A stretch of 64,000 nucleotides of DNA, taken from NCBI GenBank assembly GCA_001600635.1, contig BCKL01000003.1, positions 124,001-188,000 on the forward strand, in the 5' to 3' direction. Position 1 is the first letter of the stretch; every line of letters begins with the position of its first letter. The stretch is from Leucosporidium creatinivorum (Eukaryota > Basidiomycota > Microbotryomycetes > Leucosporidiales > Leucosporidiaceae). Of this stretch, positions 42,561 through 52,990 are shown piece after piece. A program made the translations under genes and the position numbers. Under the pieces are notes generated by a model. It was not told where the DNA came from, did no database searches, and worked only from the letters and a program-made list of their open reading frames with translations.

Positions 42561-43763
42561 ATGACTACGACTCTACCGATGAGCAGCAGCAGCACACCGC
42601 CCCGCGCCCTACAGAAGCAGCAGCAGCACCAACCCACTCCCTCGTTGGAGCCCGCCCCCTCCTCCTCCTCCTCCTCAGCTTCGACCTCGTATACGCAGAG
42701 CAACCCTCTACACCGACGGTCCTCCTTCCCTACTTCGCCCAATATCGAGTTGAACCAACAAGGGAAAACAGCTGCACCTTGCTACTTTTATCTCCCCCCT
42801 GGGTTAGGGCTACAACTCAACGGGTGCGGAGAGGGCAACAGCAACAGCGACAAGAGCTCGAACGCGACCTTCTCGTTCGACGATGGACAGGGAGGTGTGG
42901 GAGTAGGAGTAGGACTTACAAGTACTACACCATCCTCTTCCCGCAAATCCTCGTCCTCCTCCTCGTCGACTACATCGACCACATCCTCCTCGTCCTCGTC
43001 CGTTTCATCCGCCACCACCTTGGCCTCGTCCCTCGCCGACTCGTCCCCCGCGGCACCAGCCTACTACAAACGACCAGCAAGGGAGCCCGTCCCAGGCGAG
43101 GATCCTCAATTGGCCGCGGCGAGGAGGGCCCTGTGGGAGGAGATTCCCGAGCCGGGAGCAGCGGGGGCGCCAAGTCCTACGAATGGGGTGTTTGAGAAGG
43201 AGGAAGAGAAGCGGGAAGCTGTACCAGAGGAGGATGAGGAGGATGATGGGGATAGCTATTGTAGCTCAGACGACGAGGACTCCCAAGCCGCCCGCTCCCT
43301 TCCCTCACACACCACCCGTCCCCCTCTTCCCTCCTGCCTCCGCCCGTCCCTTCCCTCCCGCACTCCCTCCCACTCCTCCTCCACCACCTCCCCCTCACCA
43401 ACATCCACCACCTCGGTCCGCATCTCGGACGCCCCCCCACGCGCCTTTACGACCTTCTCGCCCATCGACTATGAAAGGAAGGGAGCGGCGCCGGTCGAGA
43501 AGCTTAGTATAAGGGAGTGGATCGAGTTGCAGGGGGTGAGGGAGGCCGTGGGAGTGTGGAGTGGCAAGATTGGCAAGTGGGAGGATGGGGACTTGGGGGC
43601 GAGTACGGCGAGTCTGGAGAAGGTCGAAGTGAGGGAGACGGTATCGAGCGAGACAAGGGAGAGGGAGAGGATCAGCTGTGGCACCCTGGCGGCGATGGTC
43701 GGTGTCAGGACCGTCAGCCATAACAACTCGCCCGTCGAGCCTTGTCGGTCGCTCTTCGATTAG
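42561..43763 (+). CDS. Unrecognised Ser-rich fungal protein
   Basis: Single exon, 400 aa; not recognised. The N-terminal half is low-complexity Ser/Pro/Gln (encoded partly by tcc/tcg repeats). The C-terminal half looks constrained: YKRPAREPVPGEDPQLAAAR, LWEEIPEPG, an acidic patch (PEEDEEDDGDSYCSSDDEDS), LPSCLRPSLPSRTPS, TTSVRISDAPPRAFTTFSPI, DYERKGAAPVEKLSIREWIE and LQGVREAVGVWSGKIGKWED. SVRISDAPP resembles an RVxF-like phosphatase-1 docking site, a weak inference. The start is the first ATG after the probable leader intron; a second Met is at 42573. The absence of introns is unusual among its neighbours. Confidence 0.7.
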   Translation: MTTTLPMSSSSTPPRALQKQQQHQPTPSLEPAPSSSSSSASTSYTQSNPLHRRSSFPTSPNIELNQQGKTAAPCYFYLPPGLGLQLNGCGEGNSNSDKSSNATFSFDDGQGGVGVGVGLTSTTPSSSRKSSSSSSSTTSTTSSSSSSVSSATTLASSLADSSPAAPAYYKRPAREPVPGEDPQLAAARRALWEEIPEPGAAGAPSPTNGVFEKEEEKREAVPEEDEEDDGDSYCSSDDEDSQAARSLPSHTTRPPLPSCLRPSLPSRTPSHSSSTTSPSPTSTTSVRISDAPPRAFTTFSPIDYERKGAAPVEKLSIREWIELQGVREAVGVWSGKIGKWEDGDLGASTASLEKVEVRETVSSETRERERISCGTLAAMVGVRTVSHNNSPVEPCRSLFD

Positions 43764-44367
43764 GGATTCGGACCCTCGGCGCTCCTCCTCCTCCTCCTCC
43801 ACCGCTTCGGCACACCACGCCGACACACCAAAAAGACACTCGCCTTCTCACTACTCATTGTCATCACTACCACACCTCCTCATCGGATCAGCTGCACGTC
43901 GTCACCACTCTTGTCGTTCCTCCCTCCTCGTCCTCGCTCGCAGCTTTGCCCGCCTCTTCCCCTCGCCCCTTGTTGTGCTATACATCACACGGACTTTTCT
44001 CTTTGTCATAAAATTTGTTTCTTCGGAACTTAGCAATAGTGAATCTACCGACATACACACGGATCCAAGGGCGTTGAGAGTGAGCACCGAGGGGGCAAGC
44101 GAGCGCCGAAGAGGATCTTGGTGCACTCAGCGGGCGAGGGCGAGCCCGGTCGAGGCGAAGAGCAGACAGAGCGGTACGAACTCCGCTCAGCTCGCGGACC
44201 TACTCAACTGCAGCTAAGCCTACACATCGCCATTCGGCGCCGACCTGACCTGGCGTGACAGAAGCGCCGAGCGCCGAGATTGCTCTCGGGCGCCTCCTCA
44301 GCACTGCTGTACCTCAGTCTCAATCCTAACAGCCTATCTCGCAGCAGTCTAACGACTCTCTGTTACC
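43764..44367. other. Intergenic, Ser-rich gene / MFS transporter 1
   Basis: About 600 bp starting with a short (CTC)n run (around 43783-43800). Contains two tandem CGCCGAG heptamers at 44264-44277. No gene seen. Confidence 0.5.
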
Positions 44368-47300
44368 ATGTCCCAAGCTCACTCTGCCGGCGTCCGCGAA
44401 CTCCGTCCTCTCACTTCTCTTGCGGGGAGCCGAAGGGCGTCGGCCAACTCTACGACCCCCCCCCCCTCCTTGCTTGCCTTCTTCCTCTGCGCTCGCTCGT
44501 TTCTCGCCGACAAAGCAGGCATGCACGATCCACCACCACCCCCACCACTTCGGCCCGAATCACAAGAAGCTGCAACTGGGCTCATCTGGGACCAGGAGAC
44601 TGGACGGTGGCTCAGCATCGACGAGGAGGAGGATGCGCTCTGCGCGAGCCAGTTGACAGCGGTCGAGCGGTCAAAAGAGGATGCAGAGCAGGGGAAGGGA
44701 ACAGAACCGATATGGATCGAATGGGATAGCCCTACAGATCCAGGTAATCCTTTCAATGTGAGTGGAAGTCGAGCTTGCGGGGAGCGAGCTGCTCGCCGGC
44801 GGCGCTTGTCGGCTCAGGCTCAAGCTGATCTTGTTATGGGTACAGTGGAGCAAACGATCCAAATGGACGACATTGACCATCTGCTCGCTCTTCACTATGG
44901 CGGTGGTGAGTCCCTCTCCCTCTCCCTCGAGCCGCGCGGGCGTCGCAGCTCCAACGCCGGCGCGCGCGCGCCGAGTTGCTCACCTCTCTTCTCGTCGTCT
45001 CGTGGGCACGAACAGGGCTTCTGCGGCTCGGCCTTCTCGATGGGCACCGACTCGCTGGTAGCTGAGCTCGGGTGCTCAGAGGAGTTGGCGGTGTTGGCGC
45101 TGTCGATGTGAGTGTTCGAGGGAGCTCGGCCGAGCAGGAGCTGGAGCTGGGAGCTGATGAGGCTTTGGGCGTCGCGCAGATACTCGGTCGGCTTTGGGCT
45201 GGCGCCGTTAGCTTTGGCGCCTTTTAGCGAGTGAGTGCATGTGCTATGGAGGGTGTTGAAGAGCCGAGCTGATCTCGCTTTCTTCCCTCGCCGAGCAGAG
45301 CTTTCGGTCGATGTACGCCGCTGGCCTGCCACTCTTGCCATCTCGACGCTCGCTGACCCTCTTTATCAATATACAGACCCCATGTACGCCACCTCGTCCA
45401 TCCTCTACGTCATCTTCTTCCTCCCCATCACTCTCGGCAAGAACATCGTGCGTGGTTCTGCTCATCTCATCTTTGTAAGCCTCTTGAGCTCAGCTGACTC
45501 TGTATCGACCTCTCGCAGACTTCAGTGATTGTTGCTCGCCTTATTGGCGGTCTCGCTGCTTCTACCGTGAGCTGCTAAAAGCCGTTTCTCGATCCCTGAG
45601 CTGCTCGGCTCACGCTTCTCCCCTTCTCCACCTCGCAGGGCTCAACACTGTACGCTCACTCCCCTCACACTTCCCACACACCACTTAACTGACTTTCACC
45701 ACCTCCCCCAGCGTCGGCGGCACCGTCGCCGACCTGTTCGTAACCGCCGACCGAGGCCTACCAATGTCGGCCTTCTCATTAGGGACCTTCGTGGGGTTTG
45801 GAATCGGTCCTGCGATTATGGGCTGGGTGGAACAGTGTCTCGGGTGGAGGTGGATCAGCTGGATACAGGTGAGAGGGCTCTGGCCCGGCGGCGGGAGGGA
45901 GAGAGCTGACCGTGGCGGATGGGTGAGCAGATGGCGATGGGAGCAGCGATCTTCGTTGCGCTGGTGCTGTTTACGAGGGAGACACGAGGTGGGCTCTTCT
46001 CGCCGTTTTACTGCAGGACACAGCTGACCTCGACCACGCTCGCAGGGTCGGTGATCCTCTCCCGCCGAGCGAAGAAGCTGAGGAAGGAGACGGGCGATCC
46101 TCGACATCAGTGTCGTTCGGACGCTGAGCGAGCAAGCCTGGCGGTCCTCATCAAGGTGTCTATGACAAGACCTATCTGTATGTCTCCTCCGCTGACCTGG
46201 AGCCGATCTTCGGACGCCCGCTGATCTCGCTGCTCTCCACTTCACCATCCCATTACCTCGCTTGCCCTCTCTACCGCTCACCGCTCCGTTCGCTACTCCT
46301 CTCCGCAGACTTGCTTTTCACGGAGGCTATCGTAGCCTGCTTCAGCCTCTGGGTCGGCTTCGCGTGAGTCTGCTTCTCGCCGAAGGTCTGTACCGCTTGC
46401 TGAACGCTTCCTATTCCCTCTTCTCCCTCCTCATAGCTGGAGCTTCATGTATCTCACCCTTCGCGCCGTCCCGCTAGTCTTCCGAGATAGCTACGGCTTC
46501 TCTATCGGCGAGATTGGACTCGTCTTCCTCGTGATCCCGTGTGTTCTCCTTCCCTCCGACTCACTGCTCCCACCGGCTGAACCCCTCAACCCCGCAGAGT
46601 TGGCGCTGCTATCGGCTTCATCATCAACTTTTACCAGGAGACGCTGTACCGCAAGTACAAGGCAAAGCGAGGGCCAGAAGCTCGGCTCTACCTTTCGCTC
46701 GTTGGCGGACTGCTCTTTCCTGGTAAGTCATCTCTTCGACGGGTGAGAGCGCAGCTGACCCTTGTCTAAAATCCATAGTCGGCGTCTTCATCTTCGCCTT
46801 CTCCTCGGGTCGAGGGCATTGGATGGGTCCCGTCGTCGGACTTGTTCTCGTACGTCGTCTGACCGCTCCCTCCCTCACACCGCTGACTTCCCTTCCACAG
46901 GTTTTCGTGGGAGTCTTCACCATCTACCTTGCCACCTTCAACTACCTCGCCGACAGCTATACGTTCTACGCCTCGAGCGCGCTGAGTAAGTCGCTTCCCT
47001 CTTCGCCGAGTAGAGCAGTCGCTAACCCTGCTCTCAACCCCCAGGCGGTCAGTCGTGCGTCCGCAACATAGGAGGCGCTGTCTTCCCTCTCTTTACTTCG
47101 TACATGTACAAGGGCATGACCTATCAATGGTGAGTCGCATCGCTCTTCTCACCTCGGTCGACGAGCTGACTCTTCGAGCTCGCACGCAGGGCCTCATTCC
47201 TCGCTGGCTGTTTGGCGCTTCTTCTCGCTGTCACACCATTCGTCCTCTTCCGCTATGGACCTACTATCAGGGCGAAGGTGAATTGTCTCGATATTAAGGC

Positions 47301-47377
47301 GAGCTCGGCGCTGACCCTCGCCTCTCTTGCAGTCACGCTTCGCAAAAGAGCTTGCACGGATACAGGAAGGGCAGTAG
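44368..47377 (+). CDS. MFS transporter 1 (DHA1-type, polyamine/drug)
   Basis: Plasma-membrane proton antiporter family, 12 TM. Nineteen exons: 44368-44757, 44846-44905, 45016-45107, 45180-45230, 45299-45312, 45377-45447, 45519-45566, 45639-45649, 45712-45868, 45931-45988, 46046-46177, 46309-46363, 46437-46538, 46598-46722, 46779-46849, 46901-46985, 47045-47129, 47190-47277, 47333-47377; 579 aa. Seen: IEWDSPTDPGNPFNWSKRSK, LALAPFSEAFGRRYPMY (motif A region), STLVGGTVADLF, RRAKKLRKETGD (central loop), NYLADSYTFYASSALSGQSC and a basic tail. Exons 5 (14 nt) and 8 (11 nt) are micro-exons. The N-terminal exon crosses a run of 11 C (44456-44466), so the start may instead be Met 44521. Substrate unknown. 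Confidence 0.9.
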
Positions 47378-47731
47378 AGCTGTATAGACCGTAGAGTGTA
47401 GACCGTAGCATCCCAATATCATCTACTCGCATGTGACGCCCCTCGCTGAGCTGTCGGCGCTTCGTCGACTCGCCGACTCCGAGAACGGACCCGATCTGCC
47501 CATGTCGGCCGAACGCGAAGTGTGTGGCCCACTTGAGGGTAGTGAGACTTCTCGAGAGCTCGCTGTCCTCCATCTGGGGCTGACGAGCGACTCCTTGTCT
47601 TCGCCAACTGGCCGAGATGCGCCTGCCCCTCTCAATGCTCTTTGCTCTTCGACGTGTTCGCCAAAGATGCCGGAAAGTAGAGGCTTCGATGCGAAAGCAT
47701 TGCAAGCACGCATCACCCCAGCTAAAGCGTC
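47378..47731. other. Convergent intergenic region
   Basis: About 350 bp between the 3' ends of MFS transporter 1 and the F-box/LRR-like gene. No gene seen. Confidence 0.5.
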
Positions 47732-49115
47732 TCAGTCGTCCAGCTCTTCATCGTCCGAATCCCATTCTTCGGCGACTGCGAGGGGGAGGACGTCAGCCGG
47801 CGTCTCTACAGCGGAAACAGCTGCACGTACACCTCACGTCGTTCTCTTCCGCCTCTTCTTCGACCCACTCGAAATCCTCTTGGGTCCAATACCTCAACGC
47901 GCGGCGAGGAAGGTGCAGAAGGATGAGGGAGGGGTGATCTCCCACGCAATGGACGACCGCCTCGGCCGAGATGGAGTCGACGTAGGGGTCGGCGGTGGAT
48001 CTTGCCCAATACCACGGCAATGCCAGTCGCTCGAGGTGGACGAGCTGTGAGACGACCACGCCCTCAATGAACGGCGTGAGGTGGACGAGATTAGGCGAGA
48101 GCTTGAGGAATCGAAGGTTGACCATGTTCAGAAGGCTGGGCTCGAATGCCCACTGGTGTGGGTTGGCGGTGCGGTAGACGGTGTCATCCTCAAGCGCGAG
48201 GTGCACGAGTTGAAGCGCGACTCGGTCGAGCAAAGCAGCTGCCTCGGCGCGGTACGTCCACTTAGGCCAGCCGACCTTTCTGAGCTTGACTACCTCTAGC
48301 TGCGTCGGAGACGGCGACCCAAGAAGTAGTTCGAATACGGGAAAGTGATCTGGGCGGAGTTGGGGGAAGTCGAGGTACTCGAGGGCAGGTAGGGACAGCG
48401 AGGACAAGGCGGGGCAAGGTCGGTGGCAGAGCAGGCGGAGGTCGTGCATGTCGAGGTACGCAAGGTCGGGCCAAGCGTGTAGAAGTCTATGGGTAGCTCG
48501 GTTCTGTATCAGCTCAGCCTCTCAAGCTTACGCCGAGTGCCCAACTTACCGCAAGACCGCCTGCTCGGGCACAGCGCAGAACCCATAGATGCCGAACGAC
48601 TTGAGCTGACACCTCCCCAGCGCGCCGAGTAGCGGATCTCCGAGCTCTACATCGGTCATGGAAGTGATGGCGTTGACAGCGGCGACGATGTCGTTGACCT
48701 TCGGACACGCCGCTACAATCTCGGCGAAGCACGCGCTCCGCTCGTACAGCTCCTCGGGCTCTTCTGCAGCTTCCGCTTCGTCAAACTCGTCCACAAAGTC
48801 GAGTCGCATTGTCTTGACGGCGAGCAGCTGGCGTGGCTTTCCCTTCAGCAGCGCGGCGAGTCGTCGCGCTCGGTGGGCTCCATAGACGATGAGCTCCGAC
48901 TCGGCAGCAGCGACGTAGTACCATCCTCGGCATACAGCAGCGAAGACGCCACGGACTTGTTGTCGCTCGGATGGCCGCTCGACGTCCGTGTTGGCGAGGG
49001 CGTGGTGCAGGATGTCGATGAGGAGCTCTGAGGGGAGGGACGGGGCGGGAGGGCGAGCGGGAGGTGGAGGTCTTGGGAGGAAGACTGGCGCCAGTTGTAG
49101 CGAATTAGCCGACAT
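47732..49115 (-). CDS. F-box / leucine-rich-repeat-like protein
   Basis: Exons 49115-48550, 48486-47831, 47775-47732; 421 aa. The N-terminal segment APSLPSELLIDILHHALANT, then GVFAAVCRGWYYVAAAESEL, is F-box-like. Later leucine-rich lines (FGIYGFCAVPEQAVLRRLLH, ALSSLSLPALEYLDFPQLRP, LLNMVNLRFLKLSPNLVHLT, LVHLERLALPWYW) suggest irregular LRRs for substrate binding, as in the many lineage-specific F-box/LRR proteins of basidiomycetes. The last intron (47830-47776, donor gtacgt) replaces an otherwise cysteine-rich read-through end and gives an acidic terminus EEWDSDDEELDD. No target can be inferred. Divergent from HSK3 by 116 bp. Confidence 0.75.
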
Positions 49116-49231
49116 GGCCGAAACGAGCAAAGTGTGGCAGGAGAACAACCCTTGTTGCCGTCGCGCTCGCTCTTGGCCTCTCGCCGCTCACTCGCTCCCA
49201 TCTCAACTCACTTCGTTACCAGCCTCCGACC

Positions 49232-49596
49232 ATGTCATTCGCCGCTCCCCAACCCCAAATGTCCACCAAGCACCGCCAAATCGCCCAACTCTCGCAGCAG
49301 CTGGCCATCCTCGCCGAACGAACCGAGCAGCTCGAGCGGTTGACCCAAACTACGGCGGAACAGGCAAAGTTCATGAGGAGTTTGGGAGGCAGTCATGCGG
49401 GATGGTGAGCTCAGCTGTATCTTTGTGGTGCTACTTGTTGGCTGTAGCTCGTCGGCGAAGAGCAGCAGCGCGAGAGAGCGAGAGGATGTTTGAACAGCTA
49501 GCTGATCGTCTACACGCCTGATCACGCAGGTTCATGGCCGCCAACCGAATTCTCACACCAAACGACGCGCCCCAAGAAGCTCAGGAGCAGCAATAA
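49232..49596 (+). CDS. HSK3: DASH complex subunit HSK3
   Basis: Smallest subunit of the DASH/Dam1 ring that couples kinetochores to microtubules. Two exons (49232-49404, 49530-49596); 79 aa, normal for Hsk3. The conserved core is HRQIAQLSQQLAILAERTEQ, LERLTQTTAEQAKFMRSLGG and SHAGWFMAANRIL, with the splice inside the W codon. The start MSFAAPQPQ is the first Met; MSTKHRQ, nine residues later, is an alternative. It is easily missed by gene finders because of its size and intron. Confidence 0.9.
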
Positions 49597-50151
49597 GGTG
49601 CAGAACCCGCCCCGCTCGCTCAAGACGAGACGAGGAGGATCTGGCTCAACATGAGCGCGACGGTCGGAGCTGCCAGGGAAGACCAAGGCACCCGGAGCAG
49701 CAGCAGGACGACTCGACTACAGGCGACCACCTAGGCTACTCTCGACGGCTGGAGAAGGAAGCTCGGAGGATTGCGAAGGCGGCAGGGAGGAGCGCGAGAG
49801 GGAGAAGGGAGGAAGGCTACTCGGAGGGCAGCGGAGGGCGGTAGAGCTCTCTGAGCCCATCAAAACACTGCAGCTCGATGTTATAGCCGCTTCTCGGCGC
49901 TGCATTGGCGTTGAGAGCTCGGCGGAGGAAGGGCGGGGCAGGACTGGCAGGGAGCGCTCTCGGCGGAGGGTTGCAGCGTCGTGTAGTATATTCAGATAGC
50001 CTTGAATTTGACCTATTGTACTAGCTCGGAGCTGATGCCTTACAAGCGAGAGAGTTGGCCCCTCGCCGCCTCAAAGACGCGGCTTGCAGCGAGCTCAGGG
50101 TTGCCTTCCGCTCATTCGCTAGTTCGCTCGCTTCGACTTCTGTAGCACATC
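49597..50151. other. Intergenic, HSK3 / SDS3-like
   Basis: 555-bp spacer. No gene or RNA seen on either strand. Confidence 0.5.
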
Positions 50152-51642
50152 ATGTCTGCCGTCGGATGGGGTCAACAGCGCAGGGAGCCATCTCCTCCTT
50201 ACCAATACCAAGAGCATGACCAAGATGGTACGTTCTCTCTCCCTCGACGACAGCCCCCGTCCCGCTCAGTCGCTTCTGGCTCTCAACGCCGAACTGCAGC
50301 CCCTCCGGGCCACGTCTAGATGAACTACAGCTCAAGCTGATCCTGCTACGCTCCCACAGCTTCCTACGGCAACCCTGCAGTGGATCGCAACATCAAGCGG
50401 GAGAAGCGCCGCAGAGACATGGTCGAGCGCGTCTCTCGCCTACACGAGGACACGGTAGCTCGTAGGGATAGGTGCGTTCGGTTTCTGAGCTTGTACCGCT
50501 GCTCTGATGAGCTACAGCACCGAACGGCGCTGGCTGACTCGCTCTCTCCTCCGACCCGCCCGCCCTCGCTCACCACGCAATCTCCTCTGCATGCACTCAC
50601 TCCCGAACCCTCGACGAACAACCTACAGAGTCTTCCACGACTTGTCGGAAATCTTTGCTCGCACAGCCGATGAGCTACTGCCACCGCCCGTCTTCCCTAC
50701 CTTCGACCTGTCCATCCCCGTCGGCCAACTACCACCCTCCCTCCCTTTCACCGACCCCGTCATCCCCGACATGCACCCTACTCCCTACCTCTTCTCCCTC
50801 CACCGCCTTTCGCTGCAGCGCTCCAATAATCTGCTGGCGATTCGGCTGTTCCATATGCACCAAGTCGCCGTAGCGAGGAGGTTGTGTGAGGCCGAGAGGG
50901 AGAGGGTCGAGGAGGAGTACGAGAATGCGGCCAAGGGGGTGGTGGAGAGGTTGTTGGAAGGTGTAGAGGAGAGGAGGAGAAGGTTGACCGAAGAGAAGGA
51001 GGGCGATGGAGTGTCTTTGGGTGAGTTCCGCCGTCTGCCCAGCTTCGCCGAGCATTCGCTGATCCTCGTTTCAACTCATCAGACTCCCTCCTCGGCGAAC
51101 CATCTCGCTCACACGGCACTCGACGGATGCGTGGCGGTCCATCTCGCATGCACGCCTCCCGACCTCACCTCTCCGGCAACGGCGAGGAATCGGACCTCGC
51201 CGCCCCAAACGGCACCAACGGAGGGCACACCTCTGGTTCTCCCGCTCCCGAATCCTCCCTCCCCAACGGCAACGGCTCCTCCAACCCCTCCTGGGCGACC
51301 GGCGGCACCGCAACCGACCCCTTCAACATTGCCGCGACCTTCCTCCCCTCCGGCAATCCCACCACCACACACCCTCTCCTCTCTTCTCTCGCTGGAACCT
51401 CCTCCGGCTCGGGTGGTATCCTCAGCGGCGTGGGCAAGCGGAAGCCCGGTCCTCGAGCGCAACCAGGGCTTCCGCCGGCGCATTACTCGGTTGCGAGTGG
51501 GACTTATGCGCAGTTTGGGAAGAGTCTGGCGGGGTTGAGTGGGCTGAGAGGGGAGGAGGTGGAGGGTGACCTTGGGGAGGTGAGGAGGAAGAGGGCGAGG
51601 AATGCGGGTGGAGGAGGGAGGGGAAGGAGGAACGTCGAGTAA
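50152..51642 (+). CDS. SDS3: Sds3-like subunit of the Sin3/Rpd3 histone deacetylase complex
   Basis: Four exons (50152-50227, 50360-50471, 50629-51020, 51083-51642); 379 aa. Sds3/BRMS1-family coiled coil: DRNIKREKRRRDMVERVSRL, HEDTVARRDRVFHDLSEIFA, NNLLAIRLFHMHQVAVARRL, CEAERERVEEEYENAAKGVV and ERLLEGVEERRRRLTEEKEG. The C-terminal half is Ser/Gly/Pro-rich and ends in a basic NLS-like RRKRARN / GGRGRRN. The family scaffolds the Sin3-HDAC complex in the nucleus. The first exon (MSAVGWGQQRREPSPPY) is typical of basidiomycete members in being disordered. A BRMS1/Dep1-type paralogue is the alternative assignment. Confidence 0.85.
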
Positions 51643-52990
51643 GGTGGCTCGGAGGGGGGTGCACGTTGTACGCTGTTGGCTGTTGAAGCGAGGTGGGATA
51701 ATACCGTACTTTTTTCTCTGTTCTGTCTCTTTTAATCTATGCTTCCCTTACCCTCGTACACCGACCGCTCGCGAAGGGAGAGAAGTTCGCCGAGCTGATT
51801 TCGACGGCGACTGTGCTCATCAAGTCTACTTCGCTCGGAGTCACGCACTCCACTGCTCCCGAACCTCGACGCTCCCTTCCTCCCTCCCTTACGCCGCTCG
51901 GACACAATTCGGCGCTCGCTTTGACCGCTCCCAGCTTCAGCTTCACCTCTGCTCCGAGAGCAAGCTGCAGGATTGCGCAAGATCTGCAAGGATCTTCAAA
52001 CAGTAAGGCAAAGTGTTTCCTGGCTGTAGCGGCCATTTGATTTCTTGACTTTTTGAAAGACGAAGGCCGAGCGTCTGCTGGGCGGTGGACTGACGAGGCT
52101 TGGAGGGTGGAGAGACATGTGATGGGGCTTTACGGCGCTTGTGAAAGGTATTCGTTTGTCGCCGCTTCTGTACAGGTCTGTACAGTGGACTCAGAGCTCG
52201 CGAATTGCCCGTCGAACCCACCGCTGCTCGGCGCCGAAGTCGGCTCCCTCCTCCCACCGAGGCTCCTCGTTCATTCATAACGAGCAATAGACGGTGTCAC
52301 GAGTCCCTACGACTTCCCGCATTGAACAAGTGTTTCCTGACTTTTCCCCTTATGAACTTTAGGGGAGACGATGAAGGGTCAATTTGATTGGAGAGTTGGA
52401 GCCCGAGGAGCTGAAGGGTTTGAAGTGCAGCTTGGTCGTTGAGAGGAAAGAGCTCGGAGCAACCGAGCTATATGACTACAGAGCGTACTGTACGAGTCCT
52501 AGAGGTCCGCGAAGCGGCCGATTGAGCTGCGAACGATCCGTTCGTTGCCTGCGCCGAACATTCGGCAGGAGCAAGCTTCAAAGGGCTTTCACAGACGTGC
52601 GCGAGCTCTTGTACAGCTTCGCGTGTGTTTCGATGAGTTCTCTCGCCGAGAACCACTCTCGCCGGCGCTTCCCAGCTGTTTCCTGAGATGCTCGGCGAGG
52701 AGGCGAAAAGCAGCGGTCAAGTGGACCCGCCGATGGTGGTCTAGCGGAAGGGCAGTTACAGATGTTGGCAGTAGCATCAAGCACCAATGTCCGTCTCTAA
52801 TCTTCTCCTTAGCCAGCGCCCGCCTGAGCAAGACGAGCCTCAGGCCTGAGCCGAGATGCTCGGCGATGGCTCGAGACTCGCAACTCGCCTCACCTCACTC
52901 GGAAAGGCAACGGAGCGACGTAGATGATTATGCGAATGCGGTCTAAGCTATACAAGTGAGGTGTCTGATGCCAATGTACCCTAAGTCCCT
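51643..52990. other. 1.35 kb gene-free stretch with dispersed short repeats
   Basis: No supported gene. It carries three copies of TGTTTCCTG (52014-52022, 52331-52339, 52677-52685), the complement of CAGGAAACA seen twice in the 32.3-34.7 kb gap; the copy at 52331-52345 shares 15 bases with 33272-33286. It also has gatgctcggcg words near 52689 and 52857 and a CTCGGCGCCGA word near 52229. A stretch near 52735 recalls a tRNA A-box but has no B-box or acceptor pairing. Confidence 0.5.

Noticed and set aside
42079-42564. 161-codon open frame upstream of the Ser-rich gene
   Set aside because: It crosses a strong gtgagt donor and, when spliced, meets TAG right after the acceptor, so it is better read as 5'UTR with an intron.
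52731-52800. tRNA-like word tggtctagcgg
   Set aside because: It resembles an A-box but no B-box (gttcgaatcc type) or acceptor stem follows.
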